Below are positions 13,951 to 25,216 of a DNA stretch of 34,111 bases, in pieces. Numbering within the stretch: position 1 is the first letter of the stretch; the number at the start of each line of letters is the position of its first letter. The position numbers and the translations under genes are program-made. Origin of the DNA: an uncultured Gemmatimonadota bacterium (lineage in GTDB: Bacteria > Gemmatimonadota > Gemmatimonadetes > Gemmatimonadales > Gemmatimonadaceae); the NCBI GenBank assembly GCA_902825965.1, contig CADEDA010000028.1:1-34111 (forward strand), written 5' to 3'. The notes under the pieces were generated by a model, which worked only from the letters and a program-made list of their open reading frames with translations, was not told the DNA's origin and did not search any database.

Positions 13951-14057
13951 GAGCGAAGCGACGAGGAGCGAGAGGGAAGACGGAGAGGGAAGACGGAGAG
14001 GGAGGACGGAGGGGGAGGACGGAGGGGAGAGGACGAAGGCGGGAGAAAAGGCTCAGG
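13929..14057. repeat. left polypurine arm of the four-helix-bundle element
   Basis: The plus strand is almost pure A/G with few C. It contains a 13-bp tandem repeat of about five copies (13970-14035, unit GAGAGGGAAGACG). Words shared in inverted orientation with the right arm are AGGAGCGAG (13929-13937), CGAAGC (13954-13959), AGGAGCGA (13964-13971) and AGGCTCAGG (14049-14057). Confidence 0.75.
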
Positions 14058-14109
14058 GACGGGAGGAATCGATTCCGCCCTCCTGGCTCTTGGTCGAGAG
14101 AATGGAGGC

Positions 14110-14472
14110 ATGTCCACTGCGCAGAAGCCGACAGCCCTGCTCGCCGATCGGCTGACGCACTTCGGCGGGCGTGTCTGCGCGCTGGTGCGTCGTGCGTCAC
14201 GCGAGCCGGCACTCGAGAACATCTTCCGACAGCTCGCGCGTTCGGCCACGTCGCCGGCCGCCAGCTACGCCGAGGCGCGCGAGGCTGTCTCAACGCGCGA
14301 CTACGTCTACAAGCTCAAGCTGTGCGTGAAGGAACTTCGCGAGACGTTGGCGTGGCTTCGCATGGCGAGCGGAGCCGGATTCCGTTCGGCCGAGATGGAC
14401 GCGCTGGCGCGCGAGTGCGATGAGCTGATCGCCATCACCGTGACCTGCATCCGCCGCGCCAAGGGCTCCTGA
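14110..14472 (+). CDS. four-helix-bundle protein (23S rRNA intervening-sequence / bAvd-like family)
   Basis: The 120-aa protein matches the small four-helix-bundle family known from ORFs in 23S rRNA intervening sequences and from the Avd protein of diversity-generating retroelements. The diagnostic stretch is RSATSPAASYAEAREAVS followed by DYVYKLKLCVKELRETLAWL (about residues 44-84). These correspond to the family's S-N-EA and DF-K-KE-ET-WL patterns. The protein is basic and wholly helical with no membrane segment. It lies on the strand opposite sdaAB and uvrA and is enclosed by complementary low-complexity arms. The stop codon falls within the right arm. There is no reverse transcriptase, template repeat or 23S rRNA gene nearby. 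The family's function as a free-standing gene is unknown; nucleic-acid binding is inferred. Confidence 0.85.
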   Translation: MSTAQKPTALLADRLTHFGGRVCALVRRASREPALENIFRQLARSATSPAASYAEAREAVSTRDYVYKLKLCVKELRETLAWLRMASGAGFRSAEMDALARECDELIAITVTCIRRAKGS

Positions 14473-14559
14473 GCCTGTGTCTTCCCCTTCCCCCTCCCCC
14501 TCCCCCTCCCCCTCCGACGTCGCTCCTGCTTCGTCCCCCTCGCGTTCGCTCCTCGCTCC

Positions 14560-14560
<1 letters not shown>
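14468..14560. repeat. right polypyrimidine arm of the four-helix-bundle element
   Basis: The plus strand is nearly all C/T, with tandem CCCCCT units (about 14481-14515). Inverted copies of left-arm words occur in collinear order: CCTGAGCCT (14468-14476), TCGCTCCT (14520-14527), GCTTCG (14528-14533) and CTCGCTCCT (14552-14560). The arm ends at the last base of the uvrA stop codon. Confidence 0.75.
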
Positions 14561-17376
<2,816 letters not shown>

Positions 17377-17446
17377 AGTCAGGTAAGATCGGGGACGTGG
17401 CGTCGCAATGGAAGCGGAGCCTTTCGCCGGAGTCATGCCGACCCGC

Positions 17447-17452
17447 TAGATT
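17447..17452 (+). promoter_or_regulatory. -10 element of the TPR-transglutaminase operon, predicted leaderless
   Basis: TAGATT is followed by exactly six bases and the GTG start at 17459. A -35 is not clear; TTTCGC at 17422 would need a 19-base spacer. No Shine-Dalgarno at usual spacing is present. Confidence 0.45.
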
Positions 17453-17458
17453 CGAGGG

Positions 17459-18388
17459 GTGACCGATCCGTTCGGACCCCGCGAACCCGTCTCTGCGCCC
17501 GATCCCGAGCAGTTGCCGCTCGGCATGTTCGAGGGCGTGCCGCTCGTCCCGATCGAGACCTACGGTCCCGACGACGAGGTGATCATCATCCCCGTGCGCG
17601 AGCCGCCGGTCTGCGGAGAGTGGTCCTACGACGACAGCGAGCTGGAGGAGCCGAAGTTCGTGGCGCGGCGCATCGACGGTGTGGCGGCGCCGACCATGAA
17701 GGCGACACCCATCGCGCCGATCCGCGCCGTACTGGACACGCGCGCACCCCGTGGCGTGCAGATGCACCCCCCCGCGTCGGCCGTCCCCGCCCCGATGGCG
17801 GCGACCAGCGACACCGCCGTGCGCGCCTCGCGCCCGACGATCGACGCACTGCGGGTGGCGTTCGAGCAGTCGCCGGGGGACACGGCGCGCGTGCTGGCCT
17901 ACGTCGCGGCGCTCGAGAAGAAGAATGACGCGGCGACCGCCCTGGCCGTGCTCGACACGGCCGAGGCCGCCGGCGCGGACGGGCTCGCGATCACCTGTGC
18001 GCGGGTGAGTGCGCTGGGCGCCAAGCTCCGCTACGACGACGCGGAGAAGGCGCTCAAGAAGGCGGCGAAGCTGGCGCCGGACTCCGCCGAGGTGTTGGTG
18101 CAGACCGGCATCCTCGCCTGCCGGCGCGGACGCTGGCGCGATGCGGTCGAGCCCCTGCAGAAGGGGGTGGGACTCGCCCCGGAGCACGCGGTGGCGCACT
18201 ACTACATCGGCGAGGCGCTCAACCACATCGACGACAAGCAGGGCGCGCTGGCGGCGTACCAGCGTGCGGCCGAGCTCGAACCCGACCATTGGCGTGCCCT
18301 CAAGGGCGTCGGGATCGTCCTCGATCGGCTCGGGCGTTCGTCCGAAGCGGCGGTCTTCTACCGTCGCGCCCGAGAAGCCCAGCGCTGA
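17459..18388 (+). CDS. tetratricopeptide-repeat protein
   Basis: This 309-aa cytoplasmic protein begins with about 125 residues that are acidic and Pro-rich, with no recognised domain (one visible block is IETYGPDDEVIIIPVREPP). TPR-type helical repeats fill about 127-309, with typical units at AAKLAPDSAEVLVQTGILACRRG, GLAPEHAVAHYYIGEALNHI and AELEPDHWRALKGVGIVLDRLG. It is a likely scaffold for protein contacts. GTG is chosen as start because a -10 hexamer lies six bases before it and the frame closes upstream. It is the first gene of a five-gene operon and overlaps the next gene by one base (TGATG). Confidence 0.85.
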   Translation: MTDPFGPREPVSAPDPEQLPLGMFEGVPLVPIETYGPDDEVIIIPVREPPVCGEWSYDDSELEEPKFVARRIDGVAAPTMKATPIAPIRAVLDTRAPRGVQMHPPASAVPAPMAATSDTAVRASRPTIDALRVAFEQSPGDTARVLAYVAALEKKNDAATALAVLDTAEAAGADGLAITCARVSALGAKLRYDDAEKALKKAAKLAPDSAEVLVQTGILACRRGRWRDAVEPLQKGVGLAPEHAVAHYYIGEALNHIDDKQGALAAYQRAAELEPDHWRALKGVGIVLDRLGRSSEAAVFYRRAREAQR

Positions 18389-20022
18389 TGCCGACCCTCG
18401 TCCATCCCGCCCCCCACCGCGGTCGCAACCGCACCGCCGCCGCCCTGCTCATCCTCGCCGCCTGGACCGTGGGCGTGGGACTGCTCGTGCGCCGCGAGTT
18501 CTTCCGCGAACGGGCCGCCGTGCTGGCCGAGGCGGCACTGCGCCTGGGGCCGAGCACGAGCTTCTATGCCGTGGAGCAGGGCGACCGGCAGATCGGCTTC
18601 GCCTCCACCACCATCGACACCTCCCGGACCGCGTTCGAGGTGGTTGACTACTTCATCGCCGACCTGCCGGTGGCCGGGCAGGCCGTGCGCGCCTCGGCGC
18701 GCTCCGTGATCTCGCTGTCGCGCGCGCTCACCGTGCGGACGTTCGACGTGCAGATCGAATCGGCGGTCGCACCGATGAGCGTCACCGGCTACGCCGAGGG
18801 TGACTCGGCGTTGGTGTATGTGATGAACGTGCCGGGCCAGCCGACGGACACGCAGCGGCTCGCGGTGAACGGCCCTGTCCTGCTGCCGACGATGATCCCC
18901 GCGGCGGCGATGCTGGTGGCCGAGCCGAAGGTGGGCCGCACGGTGACCATCGCGAGCTTCGACCCCGCGACGATGTCCGCGCGGGACCTGACGCTGCGGT
19001 TCGCGGCGGAGTCGCTGTTCACGCTGGTGGACAGCGCGCGCTTCGACTCGACGGCGATGGCATTCGTGCCCGCGCTGCGCGACACGGTGCGCGCCTGGAA
19101 CCTGGTGCCGACCGAGGGCCAGGGCTTCAGCGGCTGGGTGGACGCACAGGGGCGCGTGGTGGCGTCCACGCAGCCCGGCGGCATCCGCATCACGCGGATG
19201 GCCTACGAGATCGCGTTCGAGAACTGGCGCCGCGCCCGCGGTGCCACGCCGCAGGCGACGGGTCTCGCGGCCGGCGGGACGCGCGCGGCGGCCGGCGGCG
19301 CCGCGGACGGACAGGCAGTGGGCGACCTGCTCGAGGGCACGGCGATCGCCGCCGGCGCGATCCCGCGCAGCGCCAGCGCCCAGAGCCTGCGGGTGCGGCT
19401 CTCGGGCAGCGCCCTCGACGGGTTCGACCTCCAAGGCGGGCGGCAGCAGCTGCGCGGCAACGAACTGCTGGTGACGCGCGAGAGTGCCGACGTGCTCGAG
19501 GCGGACTGGTCGCTGGCGACGCGGAGTGCGGGCTTCCGCACGCGGTTCGAGCCCGAGCTGCGCGAGGAACCGCTGCTGCAGGTGCGCGACCCGGCCATCA
19601 TCGGCCTGGCGCTGCGCATCACGGGCAACGCCCGCGACCCGCGCGTGGTGGCCGAGCGGATCAACCGCTGGGTGCACGACTCGCTCGAGAAGGTGATCAC
19701 CCTCTCCGTGCCCAATGCGACGCAGGTGTTGCGCACGCGGCGCGGCGACTGCAACGAACACACGCAACTCTTCACCGCGCTGGCGCGGGCGGTGGGCATC
19801 CCCACACGCATCGCGACGGGCGTGGCGTACGTGAACGGCAAGTTCTACTACCACGCGTGGCCGGAAGTGCGGCTGCGCGACTGGGTCGCGGTCGATCCCA
19901 CCTTCGGGCAGTTCCCCGCCGACGCGGCGCACCTGCGCTTCGTGCGCGGCGGGCTGACCCGGCAGGGGGAGCTGCTCCGACTCGTCGGCACACTCCGCAT
20001 CGAGGTGTTGGACGTCCGATGA
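18388..20022 (+). CDS. membrane-anchored transglutaminase-like protein
   Basis: The 544-aa protein has one N-terminal membrane helix (about residues 16-34) and a large extracytoplasmic part. A C-terminal transglutaminase-core domain (about 400-515) has an apparent Cys-His-Asp triad: C455 in RRGDCNEHTQLFTALARAVG, H489 in FYYHAWPEV and D503 in VAVDPTFGQ. Such bacterial domains act as proteases, amidases or cross-linkers at the envelope; the substrate is unknown. The middle region (about 50-390) is beta-rich and not recognised. The ATG at 18388 is preferred over an upstream in-frame start inside the TPR gene. It overlaps the ABC ATPase gene by ATGA. Confidence 0.85.
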   Translation: MPTLVHPAPHRGRNRTAAALLILAAWTVGVGLLVRREFFRERAAVLAEAALRLGPSTSFYAVEQGDRQIGFASTTIDTSRTAFEVVDYFIADLPVAGQAVRASARSVISLSRALTVRTFDVQIESAVAPMSVTGYAEGDSALVYVMNVPGQPTDTQRLAVNGPVLLPTMIPAAAMLVAEPKVGRTVTIASFDPATMSARDLTLRFAAESLFTLVDSARFDSTAMAFVPALRDTVRAWNLVPTEGQGFSGWVDAQGRVVASTQPGGIRITRMAYEIAFENWRRARGATPQATGLAAGGTRAAAGGAADGQAVGDLLEGTAIAAGAIPRSASAQSLRVRLSGSALDGFDLQGGRQQLRGNELLVTRESADVLEADWSLATRSAGFRTRFEPELREEPLLQVRDPAIIGLALRITGNARDPRVVAERINRWVHDSLEKVITLSVPNATQVLRTRRGDCNEHTQLFTALARAVGIPTRIATGVAYVNGKFYYHAWPEVRLRDWVAVDPTFGQFPADAAHLRFVRGGLTRQGELLRLVGTLRIEVLDVR

Positions 20023-20777
20023 TCGAACTCCTGAAGCTCAGCAAGCAGTACGGGGACTTCACGGCGGTCGACGCGATCGACCTCGTGGTCCCGCGCGGCG
20101 AACTCTTCGGCTTCCTGGGACCCAACGGGGCCGGCAAGACGACTACGCTTCGCATGATCGCCGGGATCCTCAAGCCGACCGGCGGGACGATCCGCGTGGC
20201 GGGGGTGGACATGGCGGCCGACCCGATCACGGCGAAGTCGAAGCTCGGGTTCATCCCCGACCGGCCGTTCATCTACGAGAAACTGACCGGTGCCGAGTTC
20301 CTGCGCTTCGTCGCGGGGCTCTACGACCAGCAGGGCGAGGAGATCGAGCATCGCGCACGCGAGCTGCTGGCGCTGTTCGACCTCGAGGAATGGCGCGACG
20401 AACTCGTGGAGAGCTACTCGCACGGGATGCGCCAGAAGCTGATCATCTCGAGCGCCTTCGTGCACCGCCCCGAGGTGATCGTGGTGGACGAGCCGATGGT
20501 GGGCCTGGACCCCAAGGCGGCGCGCATCCTGAAGGACCTGTTCCGCGAGTACACGCGCCGCGGGCATACCATCATCTTCTCGACCCACACGCTGGAGGTG
20601 GCCGAGTCGTTGTGCGACCGGCTGGCGATCATCGTGAACGGGAAGATCCGCGCCTACGGCACCATGGAGGATCTGCGCCGCGACCTGCAGGGCGGCGAAC
20701 GCGGGCTCGAGGAGATCTTCCTCCGACTCACCGGCGAGAACGCCGCGCGCAACCTGGTCGATGTCCTCGACGCCTGA
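20019..20777 (+). CDS. ABC transporter ATP-binding protein
   Basis: A complete 252-aa nucleotide-binding subunit. It has Walker A GPNGAGKT (34-41), the Q-loop region, signature YSHGMRQ (133-139), Walker B VIVVDEPMVGLD (153-164) and H-loop H190 in FSTHTLEVAE. The signature variant SHGMRQ is common in exporter-type (ABC-2) ATPases. It starts by ATGA overlap with the transglutaminase gene and its 3' end overlaps the permease gene by 17 nt. It surely energises that permease. The substrate is unknown; the context suggests export or envelope maintenance. Confidence 0.95.
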   Translation: MIELLKLSKQYGDFTAVDAIDLVVPRGELFGFLGPNGAGKTTTLRMIAGILKPTGGTIRVAGVDMAADPITAKSKLGFIPDRPFIYEKLTGAEFLRFVAGLYDQQGEEIEHRARELLALFDLEEWRDELVESYSHGMRQKLIISSAFVHRPEVIVVDEPMVGLDPKAARILKDLFREYTRRGHTIIFSTHTLEVAESLCDRLAIIVNGKIRAYGTMEDLRRDLQGGERGLEEIFLRLTGENAARNLVDVLDA

Positions 20778-22518
20778 CCTGTCGGCGGCGCTGCCGCCAC
20801 GCGCGAGCGGGAGCCAGCGCACGGTGGGCGTGCTGCCCGACCCGCCGCTGCTGCACCTGCTCTCGCCCAAGTGGCTGACCGCCCGCGCGCGGACCATGCA
20901 GGGCGAGAAGGGCCGCGGCGTGCGCTTCGCGATCCTCGGGTTCACGGGCGTCCTGTTCTGGGCGTTCATCTTCGGCGTGCTGTGGCGGCTGCTGAACTAC
21001 TTCCGCAGCGTGGACGAGATCGGCGCACTGCTCGCGGGCAAGCTGCTCGGCCTCGTGCTGCTCGGCTTCAGCTCCATCCTGCTGCTCTCCAACGTGATCA
21101 CGGCGCTTTCGAGCTTCTTCCTCGCGAAGGACCTCGACATGCTCGTCGCGGGACCCGTCGACTGGCTGCGGCTCTACGGCGCCAAGCTGCTCGAGACCAT
21201 CATCGCGTCGAGCTGGATGGTGTTCCTCGTCTCGATCCCGATGTTCTCCGCCTACGGCTTCGTGTACGACGGCGGGCCGCTGTTCCCGCTGTTCGTGGTA
21301 CTCGTGATGCTGCCGCTGTTCGTGATCCCGGCGGTCGTCGGTTCGGCGCTGACGCTCACGCTCGTGAACGTGTTCCCCGCGCGTCGCACCCGCGACATCC
21401 TGTCGGTGATCGCGGTGCTGGCGGCCGGCGGCATCGTGCTGCTGTTCCGGCTCATCCGTCCCGAGCAGCTGGCGCGGCCCGAGGGATTCCGGAACCTCGT
21501 GGATTTCATCGCGGTGCTCCGCACGCCCACCTCGCCCCTGATGCCGAGCGAGTGGGTGCAGAAGGCGACGATGGGCTTCCTGAACGGGCAGACCGACTGG
21601 TTGGCGGTGTACCTGCTCTGGACGACCGCCGCCGCGGCGGTGGTGCTGGGGGCGCTGCTGCACCGCTGGCTCTACCTCACCGGCTACAGCAAGGCGCAGG
21701 AGAGTGCGCAGCGCTTCGTGCGCGGGGGCGGGTGGCTGGCGCGCGTGGGCCGCTGGCTGCTCTCCCCGTTCGGCGTGCTGCGGCGGGAGCTGGTGCTGAA
21801 GGAGCTCCGCCTGTTCTTCCGCGACACGACGCAGTGGTCGCAGCTGATCCTGCTGGCGGTGCTGGTGGTCGTGTACGTCTTCAACATCAAGTACCTCCCG
21901 CTGCGCGGCGAGGGCATCACGTTCTTCCTGGTGAACGTGGTGCCGTTCCTCAACCTCGTGCTGGCGGGGTTCGTGCTCGCCTCCATCGCGGCGCGCTTCA
22001 TCTTCCCCGGTGTCTCGCTCGAGGGCCGCACGCTGTGGCTGCTGCGCTCGAGCCCCATGCACGTGCGGGACCTGCTTTGGGCCAAGTTCTGGGTGGGGAC
22101 CACGCCGCTGCTGCTGCTCGCGGTCGCGATCGTGGGCGTGACCGACTACCTGCTGCAGGTGAGCGACTTCATGTTCTTCGTGTCGGTCGCGAGCATCACG
22201 CTCATGACCTTCGCACTCTCCGGGCTGGCGATCGGCTTCGGCACCATGTTCCCGCAGTTCGAGACCGAGAACGCGGCGCAGATCCCGACCAGCTTCGGGG
22301 GCCTGGTGTACATGATGGCCTCGGTGGCGGTGATCGGCGGGGTGGTGATCCTTGAGGCGCGGCCGGTCTATGGGTATCTCTCGGCCAAGGCCTACGGCAC
22401 CGAAGCCGACGCGACGGAGATGGTGATCGGCTTCGGGCTGGCAGCCCTCCTCTGCATCGCCGCCACGGTGGTGCCGATCCGGATCGCCCTCTCGCGGCTC
22501 GAGGCCGTCGAACGATGA
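20761..22518 (+). CDS. ABC exporter permease (large ABC-2-like membrane protein)
   Basis: The 585-aa membrane protein has two halves of about six helices each (about residues 55-245 and 275-580) separated by a cytoplasmic segment around 300-350. It resembles the putative ABC exporter family in which one polypeptide carries both membrane halves. Helix-rich blocks include LLGLVLLGFSSILLLSNVI, LLLAVAIVGVTDYLLQVSDF and the motif SPMHVRDLLWAKFWVG between helices. The ATG start lies inside the ATPase gene. The downstream GNAT gene overlaps by ATGA. No substrate can be read from the sequence. Confidence 0.88.
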   Translation: MSSTPDLSAALPPRASGSQRTVGVLPDPPLLHLLSPKWLTARARTMQGEKGRGVRFAILGFTGVLFWAFIFGVLWRLLNYFRSVDEIGALLAGKLLGLVLLGFSSILLLSNVITALSSFFLAKDLDMLVAGPVDWLRLYGAKLLETIIASSWMVFLVSIPMFSAYGFVYDGGPLFPLFVVLVMLPLFVIPAVVGSALTLTLVNVFPARRTRDILSVIAVLAAGGIVLLFRLIRPEQLARPEGFRNLVDFIAVLRTPTSPLMPSEWVQKATMGFLNGQTDWLAVYLLWTTAAAAVVLGALLHRWLYLTGYSKAQESAQRFVRGGGWLARVGRWLLSPFGVLRRELVLKELRLFFRDTTQWSQLILLAVLVVVYVFNIKYLPLRGEGITFFLVNVVPFLNLVLAGFVLASIAARFIFPGVSLEGRTLWLLRSSPMHVRDLLWAKFWVGTTPLLLLAVAIVGVTDYLLQVSDFMFFVSVASITLMTFALSGLAIGFGTMFPQFETENAAQIPTSFGGLVYMMASVAVIGGVVILEARPVYGYLSAKAYGTEADATEMVIGFGLAALLCIAATVVPIRIALSRLEAVER

Positions 22519-23018
22519 AGAAACCCAAGCCGGACGCCGGCGCGGCGCTGCACACGCGGATCACGCGGGCCAACGAGACCGACATCCCGTCGCTGCTCTC
22601 GCTGAACAACCGGTACGCCTCCGCCGGCCTCACGTTGGCGCGGACGCCGGAGTTCGCGGCGAACCACCTCGCCGACTACCGGGTGCTGCGCGATGCGAGC
22701 GGGGGCATCGTCGGCTGCGTGGCGCTCGACGAGTACTCGCCCTCGGTGGCCGAGGTGATCTCGCTGGCGGTGGACGGCGATGCGCAGGGGCTCGGGCACG
22801 GGCGCGCCCTGATCGCGGCGGCCGTGGAACTCGCACGCACGCGCGGCTACACCGAACTCTTCGCGGTCTCGTACTCGGACGAGCTCTTCCTCGCCTGCGG
22901 GTTCGACCGCGTGCCGCTCGCGACGTACCCGGAGAAGATCAGCCGCTACCAGAAGGTCGACAAGACGGAGATCGAGGTGGGCGAGAAGCACTGCTTCGCC
23001 CGCCGTCTGGGGCGCTGA
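22515..23018 (+). CDS. GNAT-family N-acetyltransferase, similar to short-form N-acetylglutamate synthase
   Basis: The 167-aa protein has the GNAT fold. The acetyl-CoA binding loop is GLGHGRALIAAAVELARTRG (about residues 94-113), preceded by the strand VAEVISLAVDGDAQ. The ending (ELFAVSYSDELFLACGFDRVPLATYPEKIS) is like short ArgA-type enzymes, where AELFLRxGF and a P-K-I motif occur. It could acetylate glutamate or another amine; the assignment is tentative. It is the last gene of the TPR-transglutaminase-ABC operon (ATGA overlap). An argJ gene lies 9 kb away. Membership in a transport operon argues for another substrate. Confidence 0.75.
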   Translation: MKKPKPDAGAALHTRITRANETDIPSLLSLNNRYASAGLTLARTPEFAANHLADYRVLRDASGGIVGCVALDEYSPSVAEVISLAVDGDAQGLGHGRALIAAAVELARTRGYTELFAVSYSDELFLACGFDRVPLATYPEKISRYQKVDKTEIEVGEKHCFARRLGR

Positions 23019-23067
23019 CGGCTACAACTTCCGTACACCGCGCCCGCGCCTCGCGCCGCGGCGACGG

Positions 23068-23096
23068 CTGAACCGCGCGACCGGGGCCGATACCTT
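23068..23096 (+). promoter_or_regulatory. response-regulator promoter, predicted leaderless
   Basis: CTGAAC (23068-23073), 17 bases, TACCTT (23091-23096), then six bases to the GTG at 23103. The -10 plus two bases (TACCTTTC) are identical to the rpmG promoter. Confidence 0.5.
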
Positions 23097-23102
23097 TCGG
23101 AC

Positions 23103-23840
23103 GTGGCCCATCCCTCCCGACTCCCGGTCGCGCGCATCTTGATCGTCGAGGACAACGACGACCTCGCCTTCGGGCTCCGTCGCGCGCTCGAGGCGGCGGG
23201 CCATGAGGTGGAGGTGGCCTCCGACGGCCGCGAGGCCCTGGCCGCCGTGAAGGGCTTGCCCCCGCAGCTCATCATCCTCGACCTCATGATGCCGGGGCTC
23301 GACGGCTTCACCGTCCTCGAGCGCCTGCGCCGGCTCGGGCACCTCATGCCGGTGTTGATCCTGAGCGCGCGGAGCGAGGAGGCGGACAAGGTGCGCGGCT
23401 TCCGCGCGGGTGCGGATGACTTCGTGACCAAGCCGTTCGGCGTGCGCGAGCTCGTGGAGCGCGTGGCCGCCCTGCTGCGCCGCTCGGGCACGGCGGGCCT
23501 CAACGCGGGCACCACCGCCGCCGAACCGGCCGAGCTGCCGTCGGTGCTCGAGTTCAGCGACGTCCGCGTGGACATCGCCGGACGGCGGGTCACGCGCGGC
23601 GGCCAGCCGATCGCGTTGTCGCCGCTCGAACTCGACCTACTGCTCACGCTCGCACGTTTCCCGGGCGTGGCGCTCTCGCGCCGGATGCTGCTGCGCGACG
23701 TCTGGGGCCACGCGCCGGACGTCCGCACACGCACGGTGGACCTGCACGTTGCCGAACTGCGCCGCAAGATCGAGTCGGTCCCCAGCGAGCCGCGCCACAT
23801 CATCACCGTCTTCAAGACGGGGTACCGGTTCGACCCATGA
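23103..23840 (+). CDS. OmpR-family response regulator
   Basis: The 245-aa protein has a receiver domain with acidic pair E16/D17, phospho-acceptor D60 (IILDLMMPG), switch S88 and K110 (DDFVTKPFG). A Ala/Thr-rich linker follows (about 128-148), then a winged-helix DNA-binding domain (about 150-243, ALSPLELDLLLTLARFPG, RTVDLHVAELRRKIE, TVFKTGYRF). It overlaps the histidine kinase gene by ATGA, so the two form a pair. GTG is used as start because the predicted transcription start coincides with it. Targets are unknown; the convergent TonB receptor and later Spy-like genes make envelope or metal stress plausible (inference). Confidence 0.95.
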   Translation: MAHPSRLPVARILIVEDNDDLAFGLRRALEAAGHEVEVASDGREALAAVKGLPPQLIILDLMMPGLDGFTVLERLRRLGHLMPVLILSARSEEADKVRGFRAGADDFVTKPFGVRELVERVAALLRRSGTAGLNAGTTAAEPAELPSVLEFSDVRVDIAGRRVTRGGQPIALSPLELDLLLTLARFPGVALSRRMLLRDVWGHAPDVRTRTVDLHVAELRRKIESVPSEPRHIITVFKTGYRFDP

Positions 23841-25198
23841 TGCGCCGGCCGCCATGGCTCTCGCGCGGACGCCTGGCACTGGTGCTGGGACTCGCCGCCG
23901 CGGCGGCGACCGCGATCACGCTGTTGCATCGAGCCTCGGAGCGGAACTTCCTGGCCGAGTACGCCAAGGGCCTGACCGTCTCGGCGGCATTCTCCGCGGA
24001 CGCGCTCTCGGATCGCCTGCGGCAGCGCGGCGCCACCGAGCCGGGCGCCGTACTCAGTGAATCGGCCCTGCCGTTCTTCAACATCGCGGCGCCGGATGAC
24101 CGGACCCAGCGTACGGCGCTCATCGAACTCCGCGACGGCCAGCTCCGACTCGTGGCGGCGAGCCGCGCCGGCGCGGACCGCCGCACGCCGGCGACGACGC
24201 CGGTCCCCACGGACCTGCGGCCCGACGCACTGGACCACGCCCACTACGCCGGCGCGCTGCGCGCGTCCGCCGATTCGACCGCGACGGGCATCGGCACCGG
24301 ACTCGCCGGCCGGCCCGTGGTCTACGGCATCGCATCCGTGCCGGGCACGCCGTGGCGACTGCTGCGGGAGCGCGAGGTCGAGGAACTGCGACGGTTGATC
24401 CGCCCGGGGCTCATCCTCACCGACGTCATCTTCGCGGCCCTCGCGCTGCTCGTGCTCGCGGTGCTGCTGGTGGTGTGGCGGTCGACCTTCCTGCGGCGCG
24501 AGACGGAGCGCGTGCAACTGCGCGCGACCTTCGTGGCGAGCATCTCCCATGAGTTGCGGACGCCGCTCACGCAGATCCGGATGTACGCCGAGATGCTGCG
24601 CCTGGGCCTGCTGGCCGCACAGGAGGATCGGGAGCGGGCGATCGGCGTGATCGAGAAGGAGTCCACCCGGTTGTCGCTGCTGGTGGAGCGCTCGCTCACG
24701 TTCGTGCGCGCCGGGCAGGCGCTGCCCGCGGATGGCGCGGCCGCCGCGATCCCGGTCGCCACCGCCCTGCACCGCGCGGCCGAGGCGATCGCGGCGCTGG
24801 CCGACGAACGCGGGGTGCGCATCGGTCTCGATGCAGAGCCGGGCGCACAGGTGCGCATCGCGGCGGACGACCTGCACCAGGTGCTGCTGAACCTGCTCGA
24901 CAACGCGATCAAGTACGGTCCTGCGGGCCAGCAGGTGCAGCTGCACGCCACGCGGCGCGAGCAGACCGTGCGCATCGAGGTGCGCGACGAGGGGCCGGGG
25001 GTGTCGGCCGAGGAGGCCGCGACCATCTGGCAGCCGTTCATCCGCGGCGCAGCCGCGCGCGACGGCAGCGCCGGCTCCGGCATCGGCCTGGTGGTGGTGC
25101 GCGACCTGGTCGCCCGCGCGGGGGGCCGCACGATGGTCGCGCCGCGGGTGGACGGGATACGCGGCGCGACATTCATCGTGGAGCTCCCGAGCGCCTAG
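23837..25198 (+). CDS. sensor histidine kinase
   Basis: The 453-aa kinase has membrane helix 1 (about residues 12-31), a periplasmic sensor of about 155 residues with no recognised domain (it includes ALIELRDGQLRLVAAS), helix 2 (about 190-214), a dimerisation domain with H238 in ISHELRTPLTQIRMY, and a catalytic domain. The catalytic domain has N356 (LLDNAIKYG), DEGPG (384-388) and GSGIGL (413-418). There is no HAMP domain; helix 2 runs almost straight into the H-box helix. It partners the upstream response regulator and ends 18 bases before the convergent TonB receptor gene. Confidence 0.95.
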   Translation: MMRRPPWLSRGRLALVLGLAAAAATAITLLHRASERNFLAEYAKGLTVSAAFSADALSDRLRQRGATEPGAVLSESALPFFNIAAPDDRTQRTALIELRDGQLRLVAASRAGADRRTPATTPVPTDLRPDALDHAHYAGALRASADSTATGIGTGLAGRPVVYGIASVPGTPWRLLREREVEELRRLIRPGLILTDVIFAALALLVLAVLLVVWRSTFLRRETERVQLRATFVASISHELRTPLTQIRMYAEMLRLGLLAAQEDRERAIGVIEKESTRLSLLVERSLTFVRAGQALPADGAAAAIPVATALHRAAEAIAALADERGVRIGLDAEPGAQVRIAADDLHQVLLNLLDNAIKYGPAGQQVQLHATRREQTVRIEVRDEGPGVSAEEAATIWQPFIRGAAARDGSAGSGIGLVVVRDLVARAGGRTMVAPRVDGIRGATFIVELPSA

Positions 25199-25216
25199 CG
25201 ACGGCCGGCGAGCGGA

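Noticed and set aside
19857-20018. 54-residue N-terminal extension of the ABC ATPase
   Set aside because: It lies within the transglutaminase gene in another frame. The ATG at 20019 forms an ATGA overlap and begins the ABC fold directly.
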